Shown: positions 12,701 through 21,157 of the stretch, one piece after another | How positions within the stretch are numbered: the first letter of the stretch is position 1 | Layout of the letters: every line of letters starts with the position of its first letter | NCBI GenBank assembly: GCA_032207245.1 | Contig: CM063509.1 | Coordinates: 98,069,412 to 98,133,411 of the forward strand | DNA from: Pardosa pseudoannulata | Lineage: Eukaryota > Arthropoda > Arachnida > Araneae > Lycosidae | Direction: 5' to 3' | Length of the DNA stretch: 64,000 nt | The notes under the pieces: model-generated | Database searches by the model: none | Seen by the model: only the letters and a program-made list of their open reading frames with translations | What the model was told of the DNA's origin: nothing | Made by a program: the position numbers and the translations under genes

Positions 12701-15700
12701 ATTTCGTTTTTCTTGGCAACTTCATGATTGTATTACAGTTAGGAGGTATTTTTTGCCCTCTAAGCCTGGCCAACTTAAATAATAGGGTTAATTCTCCTGT
12801 TTAATTGGTGAAAGAAATCTTCACTGGTTACATATATGCACTTTTTCTGTTTGTAATGTAGGAGATAATTCTCTTCATACGACAGAAATATGGTCTACTG
12901 TTGTTACCACAAATGGAAATACAGTGAAACCTCTCTGAGCGGCCACCCCTCTGTACCGAGAATATTTGGCCGCATAGAGGGGTTGGCTGCTTTAAAAGGT
13001 TTTAATTACTATTATAAGATAATTACTACAATGTATAATATAAACAAGTCTGACATATATTATTTATGTAATTGAAATTGAAAACTTATCTAAAGAGAAA
13101 ATAGTACTTTGTTTCATGCTTCTTTACATTTTTTTTAAAAAAAGGCTACAGTTTGTTTCTGTAGTCTTCATACTCCTTCAAAATCAAATTCTTTTCTTTG
13201 ATGACTTTGTTGATTTCCGTTCTTCTGCAGCTAAATAATTCAGCTAACTTTCTTGCCGATTTGCCATTTTCATATTCACACAGAACTTCAATGCTCTGCT
13301 CGAGATTTAGAAAAACGCATTTCGACATCGTTGCAACTCAGGTCACCGACCAACTTATGAAATGAAACTGGCGTGAATGATATTTTTGCTAATAGAGGTG
13401 CAATTCTTCCTTAACTTTACAGATTGGAATTCTAAACAAAGGCCTTAGGACACCTTCAATGTTTGATTGTCCAGTTCCACCCTCAGTTTCTGTGGATGGT
13501 GCAATAGGGATTCCCTATCTGAAGGGTGTGGGGGGAATACAAAAGAGATAACAAATTGAATCTTTTTTTAGGTAGGGAGGAGGGACTGCAGGAATGGGCT
13601 TCTCAAGTTATTTCTTTGTCTTATATCTGACCATAAACCTGACCTTCAGTTTTTTCGCTCAAAATTAAAGCATAGATTGAGTAGAATTTCCTGAAAAATG
13701 AAAAGGGCAATCCCACTAGGTGGCCGTTTTGAGGTGGCCGCTGATACAGGTTATTTGACCATTAGGTCTATAAGTCGAAAAATCCATACTGTGAAAAATT
13801 AGCCATTTAGAAGGGTGGCTGCTATACAGGAGTTGCTGCTTGGAAAAGTTTCACTGTATAACAGCATTCCAAAAGTCATGCAGTATATTGTAACAATACC
13901 ACATTGTAATGCAGAATGTAAGAGGATATTCAACTGGGTATACAAGACAAGAATTGAATTTTGAAGTTCCATCTTTGATAAAAATTTAGAAGATATATTG
14001 TAGCTAAAACAATGATACATGAGTATATTTTAAACTCTTGACAAATAATTTCTAACTGAGGCAATATCAGCCACTTGCATTCGTTTGAAGCATGAATAGA
14101 ATAATTTTTCAATTTAATTTATTTTATTTTATATATAGAATGATTTCTGAGCAATGTTCTTGTAGATTTTATCAGATTTTTGTTAAGTTTTCTTTTAAAT
14201 TTAGATTTCATTTGAGTACTATTGACAATGATATAAAATTATTTATTACTTCATGTGGAAACATAAAAGATAAGAGGAATGTGCATATAAAGTTCTTCAT
14301 TAATATTTCTATTGCTTAACCCTTTAATGTCCAACTCTTTTCTGCTGATTACATATCAATGCATATCTTAAATCTAAGTTATTATAGATTGCACATAATA
14401 AAAATAAATATGAAATTTGAACAACTTTGAATAGTACAGCATGTTTTGTTAATGATCAGTTATTGTTTGAAACATTATGTCATTTATGAAAAAGGAAAAT
14501 TTTTGTGAAAAAAGATTTATTACTTGTAAAATAAGTACTGTAAAAGGGAATTTTATAATAGATTAAACATTTGTCATGATTTCAGTCTATGTACCTGCCG
14601 AAAAGGTAAATTTATGTGCAGTTTAAAAAATCTTAAAATGTTGAACGAAATTAAAGATTTGTAAATAATAGGAATTACTTAAAAGTTTCGTAGCTTGCTT
14701 ATAAGATTGAGATATAAATACTCTCAAAAGTAAAACTCATTCTAAAACTTAAAAATTCTACAAACTAAAATGAGACACTAGGTATTAAAGGATTAAAGCC
14801 AGTTCCAAATGGCTATGAAGCAGACGAATTAAAAGCAAAGTATTCTGGTACCTAAAGGCAGGGTTCTGCCATTTAACCATCAAGGGATTAAGTACTTGTT
14901 AGATAGTTTTAAGTAAGAAGGAAGTAGAACATTTTGGAAAATGGTACCTAAACAGCATAAAAGCCATACTGCTAGTTTTTAGTATTGAGTGTAAATTCCT
15001 GTAATGCACAAATTAGAGTAGAGCAGAAGTACTACATTAGGTCAATATTTCCTGAATGTGATGCCATAGTCAATTTATATTAGTGCAGTGTTTTTATGTA
15101 GTTTTAGTCTTTTTTGTGCCATTTTCCTAGAGTGCAACATTTACATTGCTATGGCTTTACTTCCAGAAATTACAGTAATAATAAAAACTTCAAACATTTA
15201 TTCAAAAGAAAATTTTTGTATATTTTATAAAAACTTTAGATGTTTAACCCTCTTGCTGCATATTTATTTTATCAAAATAGGTTCAAAAATTGCGTATTTT
15301 TTTATTACATATTTCAAATCTATATACATTTTAGAGTTAAAATATACAACATAATTTTGTAAAAGAGTTTTTTTTTTTAAATATAGAATTAGGTCCTTAA
15401 AAAAGTGTTCAGAAAAATGAAATTGAAGAATAATGATAAAAAAGCTAAATTTTGAAAATTAATCTTTGTTAAATTATCATTTATTTTATAAAATACAAAA
15501 GCAAAAGGTATATACTAATGAAAAAATGCAAAAGACTTACAAAACATTTATTAGAAATGAAGTCTTGTATGATAAATTTTGAAACAAGGCTCGAGACAAT
15601 GTCCTACCTCGCAATCCTTGCACTAAATTTGTGTTTCTTTTCGAATTTTTTGTTCCACCTTCAGTTTTTTTAAAAACAGCACACTATCTACAAGAACCTC

Positions 15701-17388
15701 TTTCTTGATGGGATTTGGGTGTATATGGCTAGCAAAGTGTTGAGCAGTTAGTCTCATGGCTCTGTTACTCTCATGTACTGTTGGTCTCTTTTACTATTAT
15801 TTGCAACATAACATTGTCAAAATAAAGGTCAAAATAGTCCCAAACAGTTGTATTATTTGCCATAGTGGAATTTATTCCGGGATTTCCAAGGAAAAAAAAT
15901 GAAGGAGCTGGTGAAATATTTTGCATATCAATTTTGCACCAATGTCGAACATTTTAAATAGAAAATGAATTTTTAGATTCATCACTATACGCAGAGGAAT
16001 CAGAGAAATTCTTATCAGTTTGGCTATAACTATCATCAATATACTTGAAATAAGAGTCAGAAGTACTATCAGTGGCAGAAATATTGTCAGGAGTATAGGT
16101 TATATCACTCGCGAAATGCTTCCTGTCAGACATCTTTCAGCTATGAACAGCGAGCTCAAAAAGCTACAAAACATTCTTCTATATTTCGCAGAAATGTGAA
16201 CAATTAAAGCCATCTGCTAGTTTAAAGCTAAATAAACAATTAAAAATCACAGTAAAGCCAAAATGAAAGAATAAACGGGGAATGAGTGGGTTGCACAGTT
16301 AAATAGATGGCTAAAATGCATGCCCACCAAAATCGCGGGTTGCACAAATTTTGCTACATCTATGTTGCCCGTGGAAATCGCGAGATGTGCAGTGAGAGGG
16401 TTAAGGTGTATTCCTAACAGCCATATTTCTTTGAAATTTATTAGATGTTTATTTTATATAGCATTTAAAATAATAATTAAAATTAATATATTTTGAAATG
16501 CACAATCTGTTAAATCTGTCATTAGTGAACTACTATGGACATTTTGTACGAGAAAATTGGATACTTTCACTACATTTTTTCTTGTAATATCATTTGTGAA
16601 TGCTTATTAACAATTAAAGTTTATTCTATGACCTGAAAAGTATCATAAATAAATTTACAATAAAATATTGTGATGGGTCCATTAATGAACTTAAAATTAT
16701 GCCTATAGATAATCCTGCAATATATTATTTTATCATGAAACCTTTTTAGTGTATATAGTTCTATTAGTATTTTTTTCTCCAAATATAATTTTTTTATATT
16801 ATTTGGGATAAAATCCCACATGAATGTAAGAAGTTTTCTGTAATTTGTAGGAAGGATTAATAGCTTTCATCTCATTTTGAAGCTTTTATTGATTTTTTTT
16901 TTCAGATATGCAAGAGCCTATATTTGAGTATATTGAACCAAAAGTCTATATAAAACCTCAAGTGCATTTCCCACATCTGGAGCCATTTAATATGTAAGTA
17001 TTTTTATACATTTATTACAGCTTCTTTGGACCCATATCACCTAAAATTAAAAATTATTTGAAATTCTGTAAATATTAAGCTCATTAATTTTGTTGAAAAA
17101 ATTCTAATTTTTCTTTCATAAACTTCTAGATATTTGGATCGCTACAGAGATCCCAAAGAAATCAAGAAAGAAGTTCTTTTGAAACGACTGCAGAATGTGG
17201 AGCCTTTTAAAGAGGAGCCTCCTATGCCCAAATACCCTTGCTTGCACAAGCCAGAAGGTTACAAATTTTCGTGGCAAAGGCAAGATTTCAAACTTCAGCG
17301 GCTACGACTTGGCAAATACAGAGATCTCAGACCCCATTCTGTGTATCCCCAAGAAGATAATCATTTTAAATCTTTTAACAAATCTTAA
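1039..17388 (+). CDS. MRPL38: Mitochondrial large-subunit ribosomal protein mL38 (MRPL38), 5' partial, seven exons
   Basis: mL38 is a mitochondria-specific protein of the large mitoribosomal subunit with a phosphatidylethanolamine-binding-protein (PEBP) fold. Exons 1039-1188, 2636-2844, 8878-8996, 10314-10472, 12056-12192, 16906-16993 and 17130-17388 all have AG acceptors and GT donors (mostly GTAAGT). Their phases join without a stop into 372 codons plus TAA. Recognisable mL38 blocks in order: KIDIGF near the start, [25 protein letters not shown], the PEBP-type [56 protein letters not shown] and [10 protein letters not shown]. After YLDRYRD it continues about 75 residues, a longer tail than I recall for the vertebrate protein. 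The N-terminus with the mitochondrial targeting signal is missing and should lie upstream of the window. The introns are full of mobile elements, but every exon frame is intact, so the gene looks functional. Confidence 0.95.
2079..2257 (+). mobile_element. tRNA-derived SINE
   Basis: The head is tRNA-like: an A-box region (GGCCGAATGGTTAGGGC) and a B-box-like GGGTTTGAGTCTC. A body shared with other copies follows (GTTCGTAGCCGTTTGGAATC), then a tail ending CTCAACCAACC. A likely target duplication, CAGCATA, lies at 2072-2078 and 2258-2264. Related copies sit at 42533-42718 (minus), 50397-50556 and 54980-55265. Confidence 0.8.
2408..2433. repeat. Poly(T) run
   Basis: Uninterrupted T tract of about 26 bases within MRPL38 intron 1. 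Confidence 0.9.
2636..2844 (+). CDS. MRPL38: MRPL38 exon b
   Basis: The acceptor is TTTTTTTAAAG and the donor GTAAGT is at 2845. The first two bases complete the split codon (Tyr). It then encodes [31 protein letters not shown] and [10 protein letters not shown], the start of the PEBP-like domain, and ends in phase 0. Confidence 0.92.
2960..4085. mobile_element. hAT-like non-autonomous element (CCTTAA-motif family)
   Basis: The left end CAGTGTTC and the right end (read inverted, CACGGTTCCCACTCTTTTTC) are imperfect hAT-like termini. Both subterminal regions are packed with short motifs of the type GTCCTTAAAAAG, pointing inward. I found no clear 8-bp duplication, so the boundaries are approximate. 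An (AT)n run lies inside. Confidence 0.5.
3692..3739. repeat. (AT)n microsatellite
   Basis: About 48 bp of pure AT dinucleotide inside the hAT-like element. Confidence 0.95.
4456..5477. mobile_element. hAT-like non-autonomous element (GGGTTTTT family) with 8-bp duplication
   Basis: The termini are CAGGGTTGGC and GCCAACCCTG, a perfect 10-bp inverted repeat. They are flanked by GTGCTAGC (4448-4455) and GTGCTGGC (5478-5485), an 8-bp duplication with one mismatch, as in hAT transposons. Subterminal regions are iterated GGGTTTTTTC-like motifs on the left and AAAAAACCC plus GGGTTT motifs on the right. No transposase frame is visible. The 111-codon frame at 4367-4702 is an artefact of the GGGTTTTT repeats. 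A decayed relative may lie at 10586-10690. Confidence 0.8.
5486..6570. other. Intron 2: GC-richer unclassified repeat, then AT-rich DNA
   Basis: 5486-5970 is less AT-rich than its surroundings and holds a 71-codon frame (5756-5971) with no recognisable domain. It may be part of the older repeat into which the hAT element inserted. 5971-6570 is plain AT-rich sequence. Confidence 0.35.
6575..6869. mobile_element. Candidate piggyBac-type MITE (TTAA flanks)
   Basis: TTAA at 6571-6574 and 6870-6873 bracket a 295-bp block. The left end is CCCTTTAATGGGCC and the inverted right end is AAATTTTTAATGGCTC, sharing TTTAATGG. The inverted repeat is weak, so this is tentative. Confidence 0.4.
6915..7733 (+). 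pseudogene. RTE-like LINE remnant: C-terminal reverse transcriptase and tail
   Basis: Reverse transcriptase of a non-LTR retrotransposon, cut off at its 5' side. The catalytic motif FADD is at 6961-6972 (context [16 protein letters not shown]). A one-base insertion near 7062 shifts the frame, which then continues at 7079-7429 through FKYLGTTVT, the thumb region [19 protein letters not shown] and LAFERKIL. After a second frameshift near 7425 the C-terminus is readable to 7715: [17 protein letters not shown], then [18 protein letters not shown]. Just before WLGH an in-frame TGA (7488) is probably a decayed CGA codon. A short GAAGAAGAA tail follows. The architecture fits RTE-type elements. It is non-functional and lies in MRPL38 intron 2. 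Confidence 0.85.
7736..8722. mobile_element. hAT-like non-autonomous element (GTGCTTAAAA family)
   Basis: The left end CATGGTTCAGCC and the inverted right end CAAGGTTCAGAC form a 12-bp imperfect inverted repeat. Subterminal arrays of GTGCTTAAAAAG-like motifs lie at both ends, four in a row at the right. It is related in design to the 2960-4085 element. I could not define the target duplication. A G8 run lies inside at about 8383. Confidence 0.6.
8878..8996 (+). CDS. MRPL38: MRPL38 exon c
   Basis: Follows a 6.0-kb intron. The acceptor is TTTTATTTTAG and the donor GTAAGT is at 8997. It encodes [20 protein letters not shown] then [20 protein letters not shown], the strongly conserved mL38 and PEBP core strand region, and ends two bases into a Val codon. 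Confidence 0.93.
9231..9968. mobile_element. hAT-like non-autonomous element (GTCACTTTT family)
   Basis: The termini CAGGCTTGCAA and TTGCAAGCCTG form an 11-bp perfect inverted repeat. Flanks GTATAGGC (9224-9231) and GTATAGGT (9968-9975) give a near-perfect 8-bp duplication if the outermost base is counted as target, or a perfect 6-bp TATAGG otherwise. Subterminal regions are arrays of GTCACTTTT / CTCACCTTT on both sides. There is no transposase. The frames at 9325-9624 and 9662-9853 are chance. It lies in MRPL38 intron 3. Confidence 0.75.
10314..10472 (+). CDS. MRPL38: MRPL38 exon d
   Basis: The acceptor is TTTCTTTTAG. The AG two bases further on would create a stop, so 10314 is chosen. The donor GTAAGA is at 10473. 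It encodes [18 protein letters not shown], then [20 protein letters not shown], which carries the PEBP-type GxHR segment. Confidence 0.93.
10473..12055. other. MRPL38 intron 4, AT-rich, one decayed hAT fragment
   Basis: 10586-10690 resembles the GGGTTTTT hAT family (AAAACCTGAG, GGTGTTTTTCTGGGTTTTAT). The rest is AT-rich with no recognised element or gene. Confidence 0.4.
12056..12192 (+). CDS. MRPL38: MRPL38 exon e
   Basis: The acceptor is TATATTTTAG and the donor GTAAGT is at 12193. It encodes [17 protein letters not shown] and [20 protein letters not shown], the best conserved stretch of the family. It leaves one base, completed by exon f to Asn. Confidence 0.93.
12250..12492. repeat. Minisatellite, about 50-bp unit, about five copies
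   Basis: Tandem units built on CTTGAAGTTTCTTCTTAACA followed by TCCCTTCATCATCCTGCTTT, with small indels. They lie just inside MRPL38 intron 5. The 133-codon frame at 12018-12419 is exon e read through into this array. Confidence 0.88.
12922..13856 (-). mobile_element. Internally deleted pogo (Tigger-like) DNA transposon
   Basis: The termini are CAGTGAAACCTCTC and, inverted, CAGTGAAACTTTTC, flanked by TA on both sides (12920-12921, 13857-13858) as in the Tc1/mariner/pogo superfamily. Subterminal GGTGGCCG / GAGCGGCCAC motifs repeat. The minus strand keeps the first 60 codons of a transposase (13146-13328), followed directly by the other terminal region, so the catalytic part has been deleted. 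Confidence 0.85.
13146..13328 (-). pseudogene. Pogo-type transposase N-terminus (CENP-B-like helix-turn-helix)
   Basis: Sixty codons starting [20 protein letters not shown], then [20 protein letters not shown]: the psq/CENP-B N-terminal helix-turn-helix that binds the transposon ends. It stops after EYEDYRNKL. The second DNA-binding domain and the DDE catalytic domain are absent, so it is a remnant and not a host gene. Confidence 0.8.
14320..14792. mobile_element. piggyBac-type MITE, family P1 (473 bp)
   Basis: TTAA target duplications lie at 14316-14319 and 14793-14796. The ends are CCCTTTAATGTCC and, inverted, TCCTTTAATACCT. A second copy, interrupted by later insertions, spans 36664-39545 with TTAT flanks, so this is a genuine family. 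No transposase is seen. The flanking sequence on the right (AAAGCCAGTTCCAAATGGCT) looks like a SINE body in reverse, so it may have inserted into a TTAA of a SINE. Confidence 0.78.
14797..14825 (-). repeat. SINE body fragment interrupted by the P1 element
   Basis: AAAGCCAGTTCCAAATGGCT and the bases after it match, inverted, the SINE body segment AGCCGTTTGGAATCGGCTTT seen at 2163-2184. The preceding ATTGCTTAA left of the P1 element would join it to reproduce CTGCTTAAAGCC. Confidence 0.5.
15248..16400 (-). mobile_element. Internally deleted piggyBac transposon
   Basis: TTAA duplications lie at 15244-15247 and 16401-16404. The ends CCCTCTTGCTGCATAT and, inverted, CCCTCTCACTGCACAT form a 16-bp inverted repeat with three mismatches. 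The minus strand holds transposase N- and C-terminal pieces (15551-16133). At 1153 bp it is about half the size of a complete piggyBac, so the catalytic middle is missing. Confidence 0.88.
15551..16133 (-). pseudogene. piggyBac transposase remnant, N-terminus fused to C-terminal Cys-rich end
   Basis: Reading from 16133 on the minus strand: an acidic Ser/Asp-rich N-terminus ([17 protein letters not shown], then [17 protein letters not shown]), which stops at 15954-15956. Beyond that stop come the family block NPGINS, a short linker, and [20 protein letters not shown], the start of the DDE_Tnp_1_7 domain. The catalytic Asp region is absent. The far end, in another frame, reads [18 protein letters not shown] followed by TRLHF and stop (15551-15553), a cysteine-rich C-terminus typical of piggyBac. 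It is inactive because of the internal deletion, stops and frameshift. Confidence 0.82.
16906..16993 (+). CDS. MRPL38: MRPL38 exon f
   Basis: The acceptor TTTTTTTTCAG follows a 4.7-kb intron; the donor GTAAGT is at 16994. It encodes [17 protein letters not shown] then [11 protein letters not shown], matching the vertebrate MREPVFEFVRP region as I recall it. Confidence 0.9.
17130..17388 (+). CDS. MRPL38: MRPL38 terminal exon
   Basis: The acceptor is AACTTCTAG, after a short 136-bp intron. It encodes [10 protein letters not shown], the family's C-terminal signature, then a basic, proline-rich extension of about 75 residues. The stop TAA is at 17386-17388. Confidence 0.93.
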
Positions 17389-17403
17389 TTTTATGTAATT
17401 TAT

Positions 17404-17409
17404 AATAAA
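17404..17409 (+). terminator. Polyadenylation signal AATAAA of MRPL38
   Basis: A canonical AATAAA lies 15 bases after the MRPL38 stop codon and a T-rich stretch follows, which would give a very short 3' UTR. Confidence 0.65.
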
Positions 17410-19274
17410 TTACCACTTTTTGCTCTTTAGTAAGGACTCATTAAATTATATTTGAAAAACATAATCTTAACCCTTTCTCTCTCAACAAACCTGAATTGAA
17501 ATTTCTTTTAAAATGGGAATGTGTAAATAAAATTTGGGTCTGTTAACCCTTTGCCTGTTTTGCACATTGTAATGTCACGAAATCCTTGGGTAGCATGTGA
17601 GTGTTGAAGTGGTTATGACATGATGTACAGCTAGAAACAATAACTACATTTATTCTTGATTAAAATGGAGTATGTACAAATTTTCCAAATGGAAATCAGA
17701 GGGCTTAGGCGGGCTGGTGCAGACCTAAAAGTCGCAGGTTCAAGGCAAACCTAAAAAACAATCTTCGGACAGGTGCCGACAGTTACCGTTATACAGGGGT
17801 ACAACTGGGTCTCCGTGAGTCTCACACAAAGCTGGAGAAAAGGCTCTAAAAAAAAACCAACTTCCGCAAGTCGAACCTTTGTCCATTCTCTTCTGGGGAT
17901 TCTCCAGCAAAAAACTCGCACAACCTGACGTCACCTTTCGGCACTTCCCATTGGCTTTTTCTTTCTGTGTCACTCTCCTGGCAGCCTCTGATTGGCTTCT
18001 TCGGTGCACCTCACTGTCTGACATTTCGTTGTCCCGTTCGTCCTTCTGATTCACCTCGGACATCTCAAGGTGTGGTCAAAGTGGGAACCCTTTGTAGTGT
18101 AGTGTCAAAACCCAGACAGAGTGTCGCCCTGCTCTGGGCTTTAACAGAACCCCTTTGTGAAGCCAATGGAGTGTAGCAACGTCACAACATACACCATGCG
18201 GGCTCAGTTATTGTGCCTTTAATGATTTGCCCGTACGACATATGGAGGATCTGTTTTCGTTGTCATTCACACTGTTTTATCCTAATCTTTCATACTTTAA
18301 TGTCCAATTAGTCATATAGATGTCCACAAGTTGTTAGTTTTCAAAGTGTATTCTGTTTGGTTTAAAAGCACGGGCATTCTGATAGGTTTTGCCTTACTCT
18401 GCAAGGTTTTAATTTTGTGTTGTTGGTTTGAGTTTTTAAGGAGACAGACTCAGAGAGACTTTTTAGAGGTAATTTCACCTACAGACTAAAAACTACAACC
18501 AGCAAACCAGTGCTATGTGTGTTCAAAAAGGACATTGGCAAAAGAATTAGAAAAGACATAAGGTATTTTTATCCAGACTGTGACGTTGGACTATGTCTCT
18601 TGCCCTCTTTCAAGATTTATTGCACTGAATCTGATCTTTGAAAAAACAGGTTAAGTAAATGTACTTGTATTATTTGTATTTTTTATATGCACTACTGTAA
18701 ACATAACTTTCCTGTCTGGTGTACATGAGAGAGAAAAGACAAAATTTCCTAATTAATTTTGAAAACAGAAAGCATTTCTTAAAAAAAGTTGTTATACATG
18801 CTTAAAATAATTAGAAATGTTAATTTTGATAACATTTTCAAGCTTACAAATATGATTTATAATTTACCGAAACGATAAATTAGTTGCACTAATTCCTAGC
18901 TCAAGTAGTTTTTTGGGATCACAGCTTTATTTCAATTAATTTTTCTGCGTTTAAATTGAAGAGAATTGTAATAGCTCTCCTCTTCCGGTGTAGTCCCCTC
19001 TGGTTCTGAGTTGGAAAACTAGGCCTTATTCAATTAAATGGTAATTCCGAGCGGTCAGAAACATGTTCGAAACACATCAATTCTTGAATGTCGAAGAAGA
19101 TCATTACCGATAAAACTGATGACTCTCCATTTGTGCAAAAGTTAATGGATAACGTCTGTTGTAATATTAGACTCAAGACTCTGTGTTACATCGACACCTG
19201 CATATTTATACGGCGCTAAGGAGCGAAGACGGACACATCGAGAGAGGGTAGAAAAGCCCTACTCAGACGAGTAG
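17410..19274. other. Gene-free stretch downstream of MRPL38 with a GC-richer block
   Basis: 17690-18200 is distinctly more GC-rich than its surroundings and contains CCAAT-like motifs (CCCATTGGC, TGATTGGC, GCCAATGG) and a CGTCAC. It could be an LTR or a promoter region. Short frames on both strands (17740-18063 minus, 17967-18176 plus) have no recognisable domain. TTAACCCTTTGCC at about 17544 resembles a piggyBac-type left end, but I found no matching right end. Confidence 0.35.
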
Positions 19275-19606
19275 ATCGGGACAGCCAATTTCGGTACTAC
19301 AGTTCCAGGAGAAAATCGCTTCTTTTACTGGCGCCATCTATTTACTAATATATTAACTATAACTATTTAAGTAATTTTGTATGATCATAATTTTTGACAA
19401 TATTTTAATTTTATTCTTTATTTTCTCTTTTATTTTTTTGCTTGAATTTTAGATATTTTTTTTTTATTTTTGTTAGTTTTTGTCGTTTTAAGTTTATAAA
19501 ATTAAATTTTGCTGAGAAGTGCTTGCACCATGTCTAATATTTTATTTTCAAGTAATATCAAGTAATTTTCACCTGGAACTGTAGCACCGAAATTGGCTGT
19601 CCCGAT
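19275..19606. repeat. Inverted repeat, 42-bp arms
   Basis: The arms at 19275-19316 (ATCGGGACAGCCAATTTCGG...) and 19565-19606 are reverse complements with about two mismatches; the spacer is about 248 bp and T-rich. Flanking DNA is unusually GC-rich (19600-19760). Either a foldback/MITE-like element or two inverted copies of one repeat. Confidence 0.7.
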
Positions 19607-21149
19607 CCCCTCATCTCCCCAGGGAGGTGAACGTTTACCATGAGGGGGAAGGATGGCACCCCCGCCCGTGCCAGCTGTAGAGGTGAAAAGGGACATTTTG
19701 CCAGGAAGACGAAAGCCTGACCAAGAGGGGGGGATTCCTCCCCGGCCCTCGCCAACAGCGGAGAAGGACGCTCGGAACGATATATTCTTGGACATTCTTG
19801 GAGGAGAGAGTTGAAACTGAATGAGACGCGTGCAGACCGATCGGCATTTTTTGTATCCTCGGAACGTTTCAGCCAGAGATGTATGTTCCTATGATGATGT
19901 ATAATTTATATATATTCAATAATTGTAAATACGCTGCAGTTATTAATTGTCGGCAAGACAGGCTTTCAGTGAAGCCACAATACCTGCTCCAGTAAAAATA
20001 GGCGAGCAGGTACGTGCGGACATCGAGAAAAACGGTCGCAGACTTGCAGGATATTTTACAACGCTTTATGTCCGCACAAAACATCACCTGTCTTTCTTCG
20101 ACTGATGGGCACTTCACTTACAAGAATTTCAGAGGATGATTTTTAGTTTATCATTTTTTTTAAAATTCAGACTTATATTGTACAACTTTAAAAATATTGA
20201 GAATTAAGGCTGTGGGTTATACGGTTATTTTTTTCCCCAATTACAACTTTTTTTTCATTCACGTAATTACGGTTAGAGAAACTTTTTTCACCTTCGAAAA
20301 ATTGTAATATTTTTTCTAATTTGATCTTTTCAGCATGATTAACAGTTTTATATACAGTTTTAATTGCATAATATTTGCAATTATTATAATTTGCTTTTCT
20401 TTAAAAGTATTCAAATGGAGTTGTTTACTCAGTAATACATCCTTTTATAAGCATTTTACGTTTTTGCATCCTCGATTGACATAAACGGAGTCGGAAAATT
20501 TTAATGGTTTTAAGAGACTCGGAAAAAGACCATAAAAACCGTAAATAAATAAGCACTGTAGGAGATAACAACCTTCGTTTACGGCATTTACATAAAAAGG
20601 GATTGGCGAAGAATATTAGAACCTTCCTTATTTAACTTTCAAGGTAATTTTGCTCATCTTAACTGCAGAATTCGACTTTATCATTAGCATCGGTTTGCAG
20701 TTTAGAACAATCAAATTTAATATTGGCTGAATAACGAACCTTAATTTTTAGCTAACGTTTTGCTTCAAAAAGATTTTTTTCCTGGTTTAATCATATAAAT
20801 TTTAAGTTAATGATTTTCCCGCCATTCTAAGCAGAATCTGACAAACTGATGCAACGTGATCTTACAAACTTATTTGTTAGAAAAGCAAATTAATAAAATT
20901 TTGATTGCCAGTCTAAGATAAGAATGCGGAAAAAGCTAATGTGAAAATAACTTATTTATGCGTGAAACGTTTGGCTATGTTTATGTAGAAACAAATGTTC
21001 TCCCATTAAGTCTGTTATTATATTTCAATTTTATTTTCAGTAAGAGATACATATAGGAATGTAATTGAGTAAAATATGTTTAGCCATTTCCTGTGTACCT
21101 TTTACACTTCATAGAGTTATTTTTGTATTATAAGACAGCTTCAAGCAGC
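19607..21149. other. Gene-free stretch, nothing firmly recognised
   Basis: 19607-20110 is GC-richer and has overlapping minus-strand frames without a domain (19502-19795, 19869-20117). The motif ACCTGCTCCAGTAAAA at about 19982 recurs in similar form near 51271 (ACCTGCCCCAGTAAAG), so part of this is probably an unclassified repeat. 20120-21149 is AT-rich unique-looking sequence. Confidence 0.35.
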
Positions 21150-21157
21150 ATGGCACA

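Noticed and set aside
16621..16821. Minus-strand 66-codon frame as a gene
   Set aside because: AT-rich intronic sequence with Lys/Ile/Tyr-biased composition expected by chance.
17544..18250. piggyBac-type element starting TTAACCCTTTGCC
   Set aside because: No matching inverted right end with TTAA found downstream.
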